From: Acidobacteriota bacterium
GTDB taxonomy: Bacteria; Acidobacteriota; Thermoanaerobaculia; Multivoradales; JAGPDF01
Reading direction: 5' to 3'
Assembly (NCBI GenBank): GCA_014584695.1
Contig: JACTMI010000045.1
Coordinates: forward strand, 1-62,070
DNA: 62,070 nt
This document shows positions 31,286 to 41,390 of this stretch, in pieces. The position numbers were made by a program, and so were the translations under genes. Position 1 is the stretch's first letter. Each line of letters opens with the position of its first letter. The notes under the pieces were generated by a model that saw nothing but the letters and a program-made list of their open reading frames with translations, was not told where the DNA came from and searched no databases.

Positions 31286-31605
31286 CGCCCTGTCTCCTCC
31301 AGCAATTGAGACCCGCGCGAGAGGGCGTTGGTTCCCGCACGCCCCGCCCGCGCCGAGCCCCCCTGCTCTTCGGGATGCAAGAGACTGGCCGAGGGGGTGC
31401 GCTAGCCTGGACTTCTCACCAGCGTTCGTCGCGAGGGGCCGGAGCTGCCTGGGGCTGCAAGGCGCGCGACCGAGGGCCCCGCAGGCGGACCTTAGCGGTC
31501 CGTCGAGGAGCCCGACCGAGCGCAACCCCCCATACAGCGGGGGGCACAGCGCCGCAGACGCGGGCAGATCCGGACCCGCAGTAGAAAGCTGGTGAGAAGT
31601 CCAGG
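31286..31605. other. Gene-free 320-bp region carrying a MITE-like element
   Basis: This stretch lies between the sigma factor start and the amidase stop and holds no credible gene. The first 115 bases would contain the sigma operon promoter (minus strand), though no clear hexamers were found. The remainder is the inverted-repeat element described separately. Confidence 0.6.
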
Positions 31606-31610
31606 CTAGC
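31401..31610. mobile_element. 210-bp MITE-like element with perfect 23-bp terminal inverted repeats
   Basis: Bases 31401-31423 (starting GCTAGCCTGGACTTCTCACC) and 31588-31610 are perfect reverse complements. Because the outer GCTAGC is itself a palindrome, it may be target site: a CTAG duplication at 31402-31405 and 31606-31609 would leave terminal repeats starting CCTGG. A 4-bp duplication and ends starting with C resemble the IS1380 family, but this is an inference. The core has no open frame of note but contains small hairpins (CGGACC/GGTCCG at 31486-31502). The right end supplies the amidase gene's TAG stop. Confidence 0.8.
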
Positions 31611-33406
31611 TCGGTCCGGGTCGTTCCCCGAAGTAGGCCCGCAAGCCGGCGACGATCGCCCCCGCGACCTGGTCCCGGAACGCCCGCGTCTGCAGCAGCC
31701 GGCGGTCTTCCGGGTTGGCCAGGTTGCAGACCTCGAGCAGCATTCTGGCCGGCACGGCGTTGTAGCGCAGCACCGCCGGCACCCAGGCCCTGCGGCCGCG
31801 GAAGATCCGGTCGCGCACCGGCTGGAAGGGGTGGACGGCGAGACCCGCCGCGCGGAACGAGCCCAGAACCTGGCTCGCGAGATCGCGCGAGAGCCCCTCG
31901 GCCTGCTGGCGCTCCCGCAGCGAGAACTCGACCCGCGGCTGCTCGCGCACCTCCTGGCGGTCGGTGAACACGCTTCCCGCCTTGCTGAACGCCCCCGCGG
32001 TGAGCGCCGCCGCGGGAATGTAGGCGGTGGCGCCGCGCAAGGACGGGTGGAGCGAATCGGCGTGGATCGAGACGAACACCACGCGCTCCCGCCCCCCCTG
32101 CCGCACGGCGGCCCGCATCAGGCTGTTGGCCAGGTACCAGCGCAGGTGGACCCCTACCGTGGCGTCGGTGATCGGATAGGAGGGGCGGGTCAGCACCTGA
32201 TGGCCGCGCGAATAGGGCAGCACGTCCCGGTCCAGGATCTCGTACGCCCTGCCGTCGCGAGTCGTGGTGTGGACGCGCGCGTGGGTCTCGGCTTCCAGCC
32301 GCCGCTTGACCCGCAGCATCACGTCGTAGACGTAGAGGCTCTCCCAAACGCCGCCCGTCGACGCCCCGACGTCGGAGCCACCGTGCCCCGCGTCGAGGAT
32401 CACCGTCACGCCCTCCAGGCCCTTCGCTCGCACCTCGTTGCGGAACTGGTCGGCGAGCCGTCGCTCGACCTCCCACTCGAGGCGGCGAGGTTCCCCGGCG
32501 GGCAGGAACTCCGGCAGCAGCAGCTCGAACGGGATCTTGACCGGAAAACCGATCGGGATGTCGGTGACGTCCGTGATCCCGCTGCGCGCCGCGATCTCGA
32601 GCGCCAGCGCGTTGACGTCCTCGGCCAGGAGCCGCCCGGTGAAGCGGACCACGACCGCCGAGTAGAGAGCCTCACCGGGTCGCAGCCGGTAGAGCGCCAC
32701 CTTGCCCCGCTCGTCCTGGCTGAACTCGAGCAGCGCGCTGATCTGTTCCGTCGCCGCCGCCGGCGCCGCGGTGGCAGGCCTTGGCGCTCCGGTGTCCCCC
32801 GCGCGCGGCGTCGCCCTGGTCTCCGCCGCCGCTTCCGCCGGCATCGGCGCCGGCGCCGACCAGCGGAAGATCGGCTCGAGCAGCTGGTTCGGAATGCGGA
32901 TCTCCTGGCGCGCGCGGGTCCGGCTCCCCGTCAGCTGATTGGCTCGGCGGAGGGCCTCGGCGCGAGCCCCGTCGCCAGTGAACCACTCGGCGATCCGCTC
33001 GAGCTCCTCGCCGCGGCTCCGGTGCAGCCAGCCGTCCTCCGTGGCCCGGTCGTCGGGGAAAAGGGCGCGGACCGTGGCCAGCTTCCACTCCGGCGCCAGC
33101 CGCGCGTAGGGGACCCGGTAGCGCACCCCGGCGAGCAGCCGCTTCGGGTTCCGGTTGAGCCGGGCGATCTCCGCCGCCGCTTCGGTGCCGCCGGTGAGGC
33201 GGCGCGAGAACGCCAGCAGGCCCTCGCTGCGCAACGGCGCCGCCTCGAGGAAGATCTCGCGCGCGTCGACCAGCGCCGCCTGCTCGCCTCCCGGCAGGCG
33301 CGCTCGCTGCGTGGCGCCCTGCGCCGGCACTGGCGCCAGGATGGCGATTCCAGCGGCCAGCAGGGCGGCGGCCGCGAGTCGGCGGCGGCCGGCCGCGAGC
33401 CGGCGG

Positions 33407-33429
<23 letters not shown>
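31606..33429 (-). CDS. N-acetylmuramoyl-L-alanine amidase (Amidase_3), secreted
   Basis: About 607 residues. A signal peptide is seen (RRRLAAAALLAAGIAILAPVPAQGA). A helical and beta-rich middle region of roughly 320 residues comes next. The C-terminal Amidase_3 domain has zinc ligands in DAGHGGSD, WESLYVYD (Glu), SIHADS (His) and the late LLEVCNLAN (Glu). It cleaves peptide stems from glycan strands in the cell wall. GTG at 33429 was chosen because GGAG lies four bases upstream; a GTG at 33474 has no ribosome site. It overlaps gatA by 23 bp. The stop codon TAG lies inside the end of the mobile element, so the last residues may have been altered by the insertion. Confidence 0.87.
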
Positions 33430-34880
<1,451 letters not shown>

Positions 34881-34888
<8 letters not shown>

Positions 34889-35171
34889 CGCCGCCGCCGA
34901 GGACTCGCGGCACCACGAAGAACGAGCCAGCGGCGAGGGGGGCGTTGCCCAGCAGCTGTCCGCGATCCGACCGCTCCTCGACCTCGTCGGCGGCATCGCG
35001 CGCCGCGAGCGGCGCCGCGCTCTCCGGCTCGACCGCCGAGCAGCTCTGCAGTTGATCGATGTAGTCGACGACCCTGCCGAGCTGGGCGGCGAAACGCAGC
35101 TCTTCGTCCGGGCTCAGCCGCAAACGGGCGAGCGACGCGATGCGATGGACCTCGAGGACGTCGAGCGGCAT
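34881..35171 (-). CDS. gatC: Asp/Glu-tRNA amidotransferase subunit C
   Basis: A 96-residue protein starting MPLDVLEVHRIASLARLRLS, with the GatC helical pattern (LGRVVDYIDQLQSCSAVEPESA) and the C-terminal FFVVPRVLGG tail that wraps around GatA. It stabilises the GatA-GatB complex. The start at 35171 gives the family length. It is divergent from the tRNA nucleotidyltransferase-family gene, and the two starts are only 24 bases apart. Confidence 0.9.
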
Positions 35172-35195
35172 ACTAGGCGGCGCGGATCCTAGCAG

Positions 35196-36506
35196 ATGGC
35201 CGACGATTCCCACTCGCAGCTCGCGCTCGACACGGCCGCGGCGCGCGTCGCCGCGCTCGCGGAGCACCCGCTCGTTCTCGCGCTGCGCGAGATCGCCGCG
35301 CGGGAGCGGCCCGTTCTGGTGGGCGGCGCGTTGCGAGACGCCGCGCTCGGACGCCCCGTGGCCGATCTCGACGCCGTGGTCGCTCGCGATGGCGAGCGCC
35401 TGGCCGGCGCGCTCTCACGACGAATCGGTGGGCGCGCGATTCGCCTCGCGCCCGGCCGCTTCCTGGCCTGGCGAGTGATCTGCCCGGCCGGCGAGATCGA
35501 CCTCTGGGATCTCGACGGCGCGACGCTCGCGGCCGACTTGCGCCGCCGGGATCTGACCGTCAACGCCATCGGGCTGGATCTCGCCGCCGCGGCCCTCATC
35601 GACCCCCACGACGGGCTGCGGGATCTCTGCCAGCGCCGGCTGCGGGCGGTCGAGTTGTCGACCTTCGAGGACGATCCGGTCCGGGTGCTGAGGTTGGCGA
35701 GGTTCCGCGTTCAGCTCGCGGGATTCTCCGTCGACGCGGAGACGGCGCGCGCCGCACGCCAGGCCGCCCCGGGTCTCGATCGCGTCGCCGGTGAGCGGAT
35801 TCGCGACGAGCTCGCGACCCTGGCCGGCTTCGATCGGCCGGCCGCCGCACAAGGAGCGCTGGCCGAGTTGGCGGTCTATCCCGGCCTGTGGTGCGGTTTC
35901 GAAGCCGGCCGGACCGGCCACCCGGAGGTCGAGGCCTTTGCCCGGTTCGAGCGCGCGCTCCGCGCACTGGAGCCGACCGATTCACCGATCGAGTCCCGCG
36001 TCGCCGCCGAGCACGCGCTCCGGCTCCGCCTCGCCGCGACGGGCTCCGAGCTCACCCACGCGGACCGACTGACCCGGCGGGCGATCCTGTCGCGCCGCGA
36101 GCTGCGGCTGATTCATCTCCTGCTCGACCGGGTCGGACCGCCGCCCGAGGATGACCCAGCCCTCGCGCTCCAGATCTGGCGAGCCGGCCGGCACTGGGCC
36201 GAAGCCCTGTCCGTCGCGGCGGCGCTCGCGGCCTCCGGCGAAGCCACCGCCTGGCCCCGGACGCTGTCGCGCGCGCGCAGCTTGGTCACCCGGCGCGGTG
36301 CCGCGCTGCTCGAGCCCAGGCCGCTGCTCGACGGCGATCAGGTCGCCGCCCTGCTCGGGCTGGCGCCGGGGCCTCGGGTCGGAGCCGCGCTCCGGGCGCT
36401 GGTGGAAGCCCAGGTCCAGGGGACCGTCACCGACGAGCTGGCGGCTCGGTCGTTCCTGCGCAGGGGGGGGTGGCGGCACGAGGGCCGCGAACGGGTCCGC
36501 GGCTAG
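35196..36506 (+). CDS. tRNA nucleotidyltransferase / poly(A) polymerase family protein
   Basis: A 436-residue class II nucleotidyltransferase: VLVGGALRDAALGRPVADLDAVV (the GG and DLD catalytic motif), RRRDLTVNAIGLDL, then STFEDDPVRVLRLARFRVQL. It probably adds or repairs the CCA end of tRNAs, or polyadenylates RNA; the two cannot be separated from sequence by eye. The C-terminal half is helical and less conserved. Its last bases overlap the convergent PilT-like gene stop by four. Confidence 0.85.
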   Translation: MADDSHSQLALDTAAARVAALAEHPLVLALREIAARERPVLVGGALRDAALGRPVADLDAVVARDGERLAGALSRRIGGRAIRLAPGRFLAWRVICPAGEIDLWDLDGATLAADLRRRDLTVNAIGLDLAAAALIDPHDGLRDLCQRRLRAVELSTFEDDPVRVLRLARFRVQLAGFSVDAETARAARQAAPGLDRVAGERIRDELATLAGFDRPAAAQGALAELAVYPGLWCGFEAGRTGHPEVEAFARFERALRALEPTDSPIESRVAAEHALRLRLAATGSELTHADRLTRRAILSRRELRLIHLLLDRVGPPPEDDPALALQIWRAGRHWAEALSVAAALAASGEATAWPRTLSRARSLVTRRGAALLEPRPLLDGDQVAALLGLAPGPRVGAALRALVEAQVQGTVTDELAARSFLRRGGWRHEGRERVRG

Positions 36507-37942
36507 CGGAAGATGCCGGACTTCTTGTCGCTCTCGGAGCCGCCGTTGCCGATCAGGCGCTGGTTGAGCTCCTTGATGCGATCCATCAGCTTGTCGATCT
36601 TCTCCTGGGCTTCCTGGCGCAGCCGGTTGTAGTCGCCCCGCATCTTCTCCATCTCGGACATCGCTTCCTGCAGGCGCCGATCGAGATCGCGCAGTCGATC
36701 GTCGCGCCCGGAGATCACCGCTTCCAGATCCGCGATCCGCTCGTCCTTCTCGGCGATCCGCAGGCGGTTCTTCTCTTCCTGCTCCTCGTAGAGCTTCTTG
36801 TACTGCTGGAGCATCAGGATCTCGGAGAAATCGGCGGTCGACGGGCTCATCTGTCCTCCCTGCGCCTCGATGTTGGGGAACATCTTGCGCAACTTGAGCG
36901 AGAGGTCCTCCGGATCGGGGGACTGTCGCATCGCCTCCGGGTAGGTGATCACGCTGTGGACCAGGAGGGCCAGCAGAGACTGGTTCATCGACTGCATGCG
37001 GTAGTAGCCGACCGAGGTCTCGACCTCCTCGAGCAGGAGTGAGGTCTCGCCTTTCTCGACCAGCTGCGCCACGCGCGGCGAGCTCTTCAGCACCTCGAGC
37101 GCGGCGATCAGCCCGTTGCCGTCCGCGCGCTCGACCAGCTTCATCGACACGACGCCCTTGAGCACCTGCGCGACCTGGGCGCGAACCTGGTTCTGCTGGT
37201 CGGCCGGGAAGGCGTCGAGGATCCGGTCGACGGTCTGGGTGGCGCTGTTGGTGTGCAGCGTCGAGAACACGAGGTGCCCGGTCTCGGCGGCGGTGATCAC
37301 CGTGCTGATGGTCTCCGGATCCCGCATCTCGCCGACCATGATGACGTCCGGATCCTGCCGCATGACGTTGCGCAGGGCTTCCGCAAAGGTCGGCGTGTCC
37401 GTGCCCACTTCGCGCTGGGAGATCGAGGCCACACCGTCGGTGAACAGGAACTCGACCGGATCCTCGATCGTCACGATGTGCACCGGCCGCCGGCCGGTGA
37501 TGTATTTGATCAGCGCCGCGAGCGTCGTCGACTTGCCGCTGCCGGTCGGGCCGGTGACCAGCACCATGCCCATCGGGATGTCGCAGAAATCGAGCAGCAC
37601 GTCCGGCAGGTTCAGCGAGTCGGCGGTGCGAATCTCGTACGGGATCCGGCGGAACGCCATCGCCGTCGTGCCGCGCTGGATGTAGATGTTGCAACGGAAC
37701 CGGGCCAGGCCGTGGACGCCGTAGCCGAGGTCGACCGACATGCGATCCTCGAGCCGCCGCCGCTGCTGGGGAGTCAGGATGCTGTCGACCATCGCCTGGA
37801 TCTCCTCCGGGCGGACGGCCTCCTCGCCCACCGGTTGGAGCCTGCCCGAGATGCGGATCAGCGGCGGGCGCGTAGGCTTGAGGTGGAGATCCGAGGCTCC
37901 GCGCTCGGTCATCACCCGCAGCAGATCGTCGAGCTGGCGCAT
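36503..37942 (-). CDS. pilT: PilT-like twitching ATPase with coiled-coil tail
   Basis: A 479-residue secretion-superfamily ATPase: Walker A TGPTGSGKSTT at 130-140, the Asp box TIEDPVEFLF near 158-167, Walker B DVIMVGEMRDPET near 199-211 and a His box STLHTNSA near 227-234. The PilT-type C-terminal segment MNQSLLALLVHSVITYPEAM is present. Residues 375-465 form a long charged coiled coil, absent from ordinary PilT of about 350 residues. PilT powers type IV pilus retraction. No pilus genes are nearby. It may be a PilT paralogue with an added partner-binding arm. Confidence 0.9.
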   Translation of the reverse strand: MRQLDDLLRVMTERGASDLHLKPTRPPLIRISGRLQPVGEEAVRPEEIQAMVDSILTPQQRRRLEDRMSVDLGYGVHGLARFRCNIYIQRGTTAMAFRRIPYEIRTADSLNLPDVLLDFCDIPMGMVLVTGPTGSGKSTTLAALIKYITGRRPVHIVTIEDPVEFLFTDGVASISQREVGTDTPTFAEALRNVMRQDPDVIMVGEMRDPETISTVITAAETGHLVFSTLHTNSATQTVDRILDAFPADQQNQVRAQVAQVLKGVVSMKLVERADGNGLIAALEVLKSSPRVAQLVEKGETSLLLEEVETSVGYYRMQSMNQSLLALLVHSVITYPEAMRQSPDPEDLSLKLRKMFPNIEAQGGQMSPSTADFSEILMLQQYKKLYEEQEEKNRLRIAEKDERIADLEAVISGRDDRLRDLDRRLQEAMSEMEKMRGDYNRLRQEAQEKIDKLMDRIKELNQRLIGNGGSESDKKSGIFR

Positions 37943-38008
37943 GGTCGCCGGGATTCTACTGCCGAAGGCCGCCGGGCGCGAACCGGCCCAGCGAGCGGTC
38001 TTGCCGCC

Positions 38009-38626
38009 TCAATAGCGCCGCATCAAACCGACGACGATCCCCTGGACGCGCACGTCGCTAGCGGGGACCCGCAGCGGCTGCATCGCGGGGTTTGCCGGCT
38101 GCAACCGGACCAATTCCCCTTCCGGATAGAAGCGCTTGAGCGTGACCTCGTCGCCGATCAGGGCGACCACCGTCTCCCCGCTCTGAGCCCGTTCGCGCCG
38201 CTCCACGACCACCCAGTCGCCGTCGTGAATGCCCTCGCCGATCATCGAGTCGCCGCTGACCCGCAGCACGTAGTGATCCTGGCCGCGATCGCCGAACAGC
38301 TGCGGCGGCACGGTCAGCTGCTCGGCGCCCGCGACGGCTTCGATCGGCCGCCCGGCGGCGATCCGGCCCAGGAACGGCAACTCGGCCGCCGCGCCGGAGC
38401 CGGCGCCGGCCGCCAGGGTGACCTCCAGGCCGCGCCGCTGGTGGCGATCCCGCTTGAGAAAGCCCTTCTCGACCAGCAGCTTCAGGTGTTTGTAAGCGGT
38501 CCCGTACGAGGAGAAGCCGAAATGCTCGCAGATCTCGCGATGCGTCGGGGCGATGCCGCGGCGGCTGCGAAACTCCTGGATGTAGTCGAGGATCGCCTTC
38601 TGGCGCTCGGTCAGAAAGGTAGCCAT
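38009..38626 (-). CDS. lexA: LexA repressor (SOS response)
   Basis: A 205-residue protein. The N-terminal winged helix includes TERQKAILDYIQEF and APTHREICEHFGFSSYGTAYKHL. The Ala91-Gly92 self-cleavage site lies in GRIAAGRPIE, followed by nucleophile Ser127 (GDSM) and general base Lys164 (EVTLKRFYPEG). RecA-triggered cleavage would lift repression of DNA-repair genes. The start MATFLTERQK was chosen by family alignment. The promoter region appears to overlap direct repeats that may be its own operator. Confidence 0.95.
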   Translation of the reverse strand: MATFLTERQKAILDYIQEFRSRRGIAPTHREICEHFGFSSYGTAYKHLKLLVEKGFLKRDRHQRRGLEVTLAAGAGSGAAAELPFLGRIAAGRPIEAVAGAEQLTVPPQLFGDRGQDHYVLRVSGDSMIGEGIHDGDWVVVERRERAQSGETVVALIGDEVTLKRFYPEGELVRLQPANPAMQPLRVPASDVRVQGIVVGLMRRY

Positions 38627-38632
38627 GGCCCG

Positions 38633-38662
38633 AATGTACGGCGGTAACGCGGCGTAAGTCAA
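38633..38662 (-). promoter_or_regulatory. Predicted lexA promoter with TTAC direct repeats
   Basis: Minus-strand TTGACT (38662-38657), an 18-base spacer and TACATT (38638-38633) make a fair sigma-70 promoter. Its -10 ends seven bases before the lexA ATG, so the mRNA may be leaderless. TTAC occurs at 38657-38654 and 38647-38644, ten bases apart between the two hexamers, a plausible LexA-binding site. Confidence 0.5.
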
Positions 38663-38732
38663 CCCCTCCCCGGGCGGCCGCCGCCGCGCCGTCGAGTTGC
38701 GCGGCGCGGACCGCACCTGATAGGTCTCTGAG

Positions 38733-40010
38733 ATGACCATCGCGCTGCCTCGCGAACTGCGGCGGGAACGCCTCGCCAACGGGCTCGACGTCGTTCTCTA
38801 CCCCGATCGGACGTTGCCGCTGGTGGCGGTCAATCTCTGGTACCACGTCGGCTCGAAGAACGAGCGGCCGGGCCGCACCGGTTTCGCGCACCTGTTCGAG
38901 CACATGCTCTTCCAGGGCAGCGCCCACGTCGGCACGAACGACCACTTCCGCCATCTCCAGAGCATCGGCGGGGTGGCCAACGGCTCGACCTGGTACGACC
39001 GCACCAACTACTACGAGACCGTGCCCGCCCATCAACTCGACCTTGCGCTCTGGCTCGAGTCCGACCGCATGGGCTTCCTTTTGCCCGCGCTCGATCAGCG
39101 CAAGCTCGACAACCAGCGCGACGTGGTGATGAACGAGCGCCGCCAACGGGTCGACAACCAACCGTACGGCCGGCCTTACGAGCGTCTGTTCGAGCTGCTG
39201 GTGCCGCCGGATCACCCCTACCACTGGCCGGTGATCGGCACCATGGAGGACATCGCCGCGGCGACGCTCGAGGAGGTGCGGGAGTTCTTCACCACCTGGT
39301 ACACCCCCGCCAACGCCGTTCTCACTCTGGGCGGGGATTTCGATCCCGACGACGCGCTCGACCGGGTCGCCCGCTACTTCGGTGAGATCCCCGGAGGAGC
39401 GGCGCCCGAACGGACGCGCCACCCCCTGCCGCCCCTGGCAGCCCCGGTTCGCGAACGGGTCGAGGACGCCGTCCAGCTGCCCCGGATCTACCTCGCCTTC
39501 CGGACTCCGCCGTTCGGGACGCGCGACTGGTTCGCCGCTTCGCTGCTCTCGTCGGTCCTCGGCGAGGGCAAGTCCAGCCCGCTCTACCACGACCTCGTCT
39601 ACGGCCGGCAGATCGCGCAGGACGTGGCGGCTTACGTCTACCCCACGGAGGAGATCGGCATCTTCCTGCTGGTCGCCACGGCGAAGCCCGGCGTGACTCC
39701 CGAGACGCTGGCCGAGGCGCTGTGGGACCACCTCGGGCGCGCCGCCAGCTCCCCGCCGGCGGCGGCCGATCTCGAGCGGGCTCGCAACAGCACGCTGGCC
39801 GGTATCTACGGCCACCTCGAAACACTCGACCACCGCGCCGATCAGCTGTCGATGTATGCCACCTACTTCGATCGCCCCGACCTCGCCTGGCAGGAGGCGG
39901 AGCGCTATCTCGAGCTCGGCGGCGACGAGCTCGCCGCCTTCGCGGGCAGCGCCCTCGCGCGCGCCCACGGAGTCGAGCTGACGGTGGTGCCGGACGGAGG
40001 TGGGCGATGA
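38733..40010 (+). CDS. M16-family zinc metalloprotease (catalytic subunit)
   Basis: A 425-residue insulinase-family protease with the inverted zinc motif HLFEH at 53-57 and the distal glutamate region RDVVMNERRQRVDNQPYG near 130. It likely works as half of a heterodimer with the next gene product, whose own zinc motif is missing, as in PqqL-like or mitochondrial-processing-type pairs. It ends in an ATGA overlap with that gene. No signal peptide is evident, so the compartment is uncertain. Divergent from lexA. Confidence 0.92.
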   Translation: MTIALPRELRRERLANGLDVVLYPDRTLPLVAVNLWYHVGSKNERPGRTGFAHLFEHMLFQGSAHVGTNDHFRHLQSIGGVANGSTWYDRTNYYETVPAHQLDLALWLESDRMGFLLPALDQRKLDNQRDVVMNERRQRVDNQPYGRPYERLFELLVPPDHPYHWPVIGTMEDIAAATLEEVREFFTTWYTPANAVLTLGGDFDPDDALDRVARYFGEIPGGAAPERTRHPLPPLAAPVRERVEDAVQLPRIYLAFRTPPFGTRDWFAASLLSSVLGEGKSSPLYHDLVYGRQIAQDVAAYVYPTEEIGIFLLVATAKPGVTPETLAEALWDHLGRAASSPPAAADLERARNSTLAGIYGHLETLDHRADQLSMYATYFDRPDLAWQEAERYLELGGDELAAFAGSALARAHGVELTVVPDGGGR

Positions 40011-41383
40011 CCGTGGCGCTGGATCGCTCCTCGCCGCCCAAGGCGGGCCGGCCGGCTCCGTTCCACTTCCCGCGCTTCGAGCGCTTCCGGCTCGACAACG
40101 GCCTCGAGGTGTTCCTGGCGCCACGGCAGGGCGTGCCGACGATCGAGCTCTCGCTGCTGCTGCCGGCGGGGGCGGAGCGCAACCCGCGCGACCGCCCGGG
40201 TCTCGCCACGCTGACGGCCGCGCTGCTCGACGAGGGGTCGCTGCGCCGGACCGGACCCGAGATCGCCGCGACCATCGAGCGGCTGGGCGCCCGGCTGGCC
40301 ACCCGCGCGGATTGGAATGGCGCGCAGATCGAAGTCGACCTGCTGGCGCGCGACCTGGCCACCGGCGTCGAGCTGCTGGCCGAGCTCGCCCGCGAGCCGC
40401 AGTTCCCGGATCACGAGCTCGAGCGCCTGCGCCGCCAGGCCATGACCGAGCTGATCCGGCGCCGCGATCAACCGGCGCTCCTCGCCGAGGAGGCGCTCGC
40501 CCGCGCGCTCTATTTCGACACTCCGTACGAGCACCTCCTGCTCGGCTCGGAGCAGTCCGTCCCGACGCTGGCCCGCGCGGACGTCGTCGAGTTCCACCGC
40601 TCGTGGTACCGCCCCGCCGGCGCGGCCGTGCTGATCGGCGGCGACTTCGAACCGGCCGCGGCGCGCGCCATGCTCGAGCGCAGCCTGGGCGACTGGCGCG
40701 ACCTCCCCGCCGCGCCGCCCTCCGAGATCCTCGCCCCGCGCCGAGACGGACGCTCCGTCCTGATCGTCGATCGCCCGCGCGCCGCTCAGACGGAGCTCCG
40801 CCTGGCCCATGTCGGCATCCGGAGAGACCATCCGCAGCGCAACCGACTGGCGCTGCTCAACGCCCTCCTGGGCGGCAAGTTCACCAGCCGGATCAACCTC
40901 AACCTGCGCGAGCGTCACGGCTTCACCTACGGTGCCTCGAGCCGGTTCGTCGAGCGGCGCAGCGCCGGCCCGTTCGTGGTCGGCGCGGCGGTGGCGAATC
41001 AAGTGGCGGGAGCCGCGGCGCGTGAGGTTCTCGCAGAGCTCGACCGGCTGCGCCGGGAACCGGTCGCGGACGACGAGCTGGCCGAGACCCAGAGCTACCT
41101 GGTCGGAGTCTTCCCCTACACGCTGCAAACCACCGGCGGCGTACTTTCGCGTCTGCAGGAGCTGGCGACTTACGGCCTGCCGAACGACACCTTCGATCGG
41201 GCGCTCGACGAGATCGCGGCGGCGAGCCCTCGGGACCTCTTGCGGTTGGCGAACGATTTCATCCGGCCGGAGGAAATCTTGATCGTCGCCGTCGGGCCAG
41301 CCGAGCAGTTGCGGCCACAGCTCGGCGAGCTCGGGCCGGTCGAAGTCGTCGAGATCGCCCCCGCCCCCGGCGCGCCGGCCTGA
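40007..41383 (+). CDS. M16-family protein lacking the zinc motif (partner subunit)
   Basis: A 458-residue M16-like protein. Where HxxEH should be, the sequence reads LATLTAALLDEGS, so it cannot bind the catalytic zinc. The C-terminal domain retains LLGGKFTSRINLNLRERHGFTYGASSRF with the Arg/Tyr pair that positions substrate in M16 dimers. It is therefore the non-catalytic partner of the preceding gene, to which it is coupled by ATGA. It ends seven bases from the convergent kinase gene. Confidence 0.9.
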   Translation: MTVALDRSSPPKAGRPAPFHFPRFERFRLDNGLEVFLAPRQGVPTIELSLLLPAGAERNPRDRPGLATLTAALLDEGSLRRTGPEIAATIERLGARLATRADWNGAQIEVDLLARDLATGVELLAELAREPQFPDHELERLRRQAMTELIRRRDQPALLAEEALARALYFDTPYEHLLLGSEQSVPTLARADVVEFHRSWYRPAGAAVLIGGDFEPAAARAMLERSLGDWRDLPAAPPSEILAPRRDGRSVLIVDRPRAAQTELRLAHVGIRRDHPQRNRLALLNALLGGKFTSRINLNLRERHGFTYGASSRFVERRSAGPFVVGAAVANQVAGAAAREVLAELDRLRREPVADDELAETQSYLVGVFPYTLQTTGGVLSRLQELATYGLPNDTFDRALDEIAAASPRDLLRLANDFIRPEEILIVAVGPAEQLRPQLGELGPVEVVEIAPAPGAPA

Positions 41384-41390
41384 TCCGGCG

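Noticed and set aside
36503-36506. Four-base overlap of convergent stop codons (CTAG) between the nucleotidyltransferase-family and pilT genes
   Set aside because: Tail-to-tail overlaps of this size are common in compact genomes and imply no mechanism.
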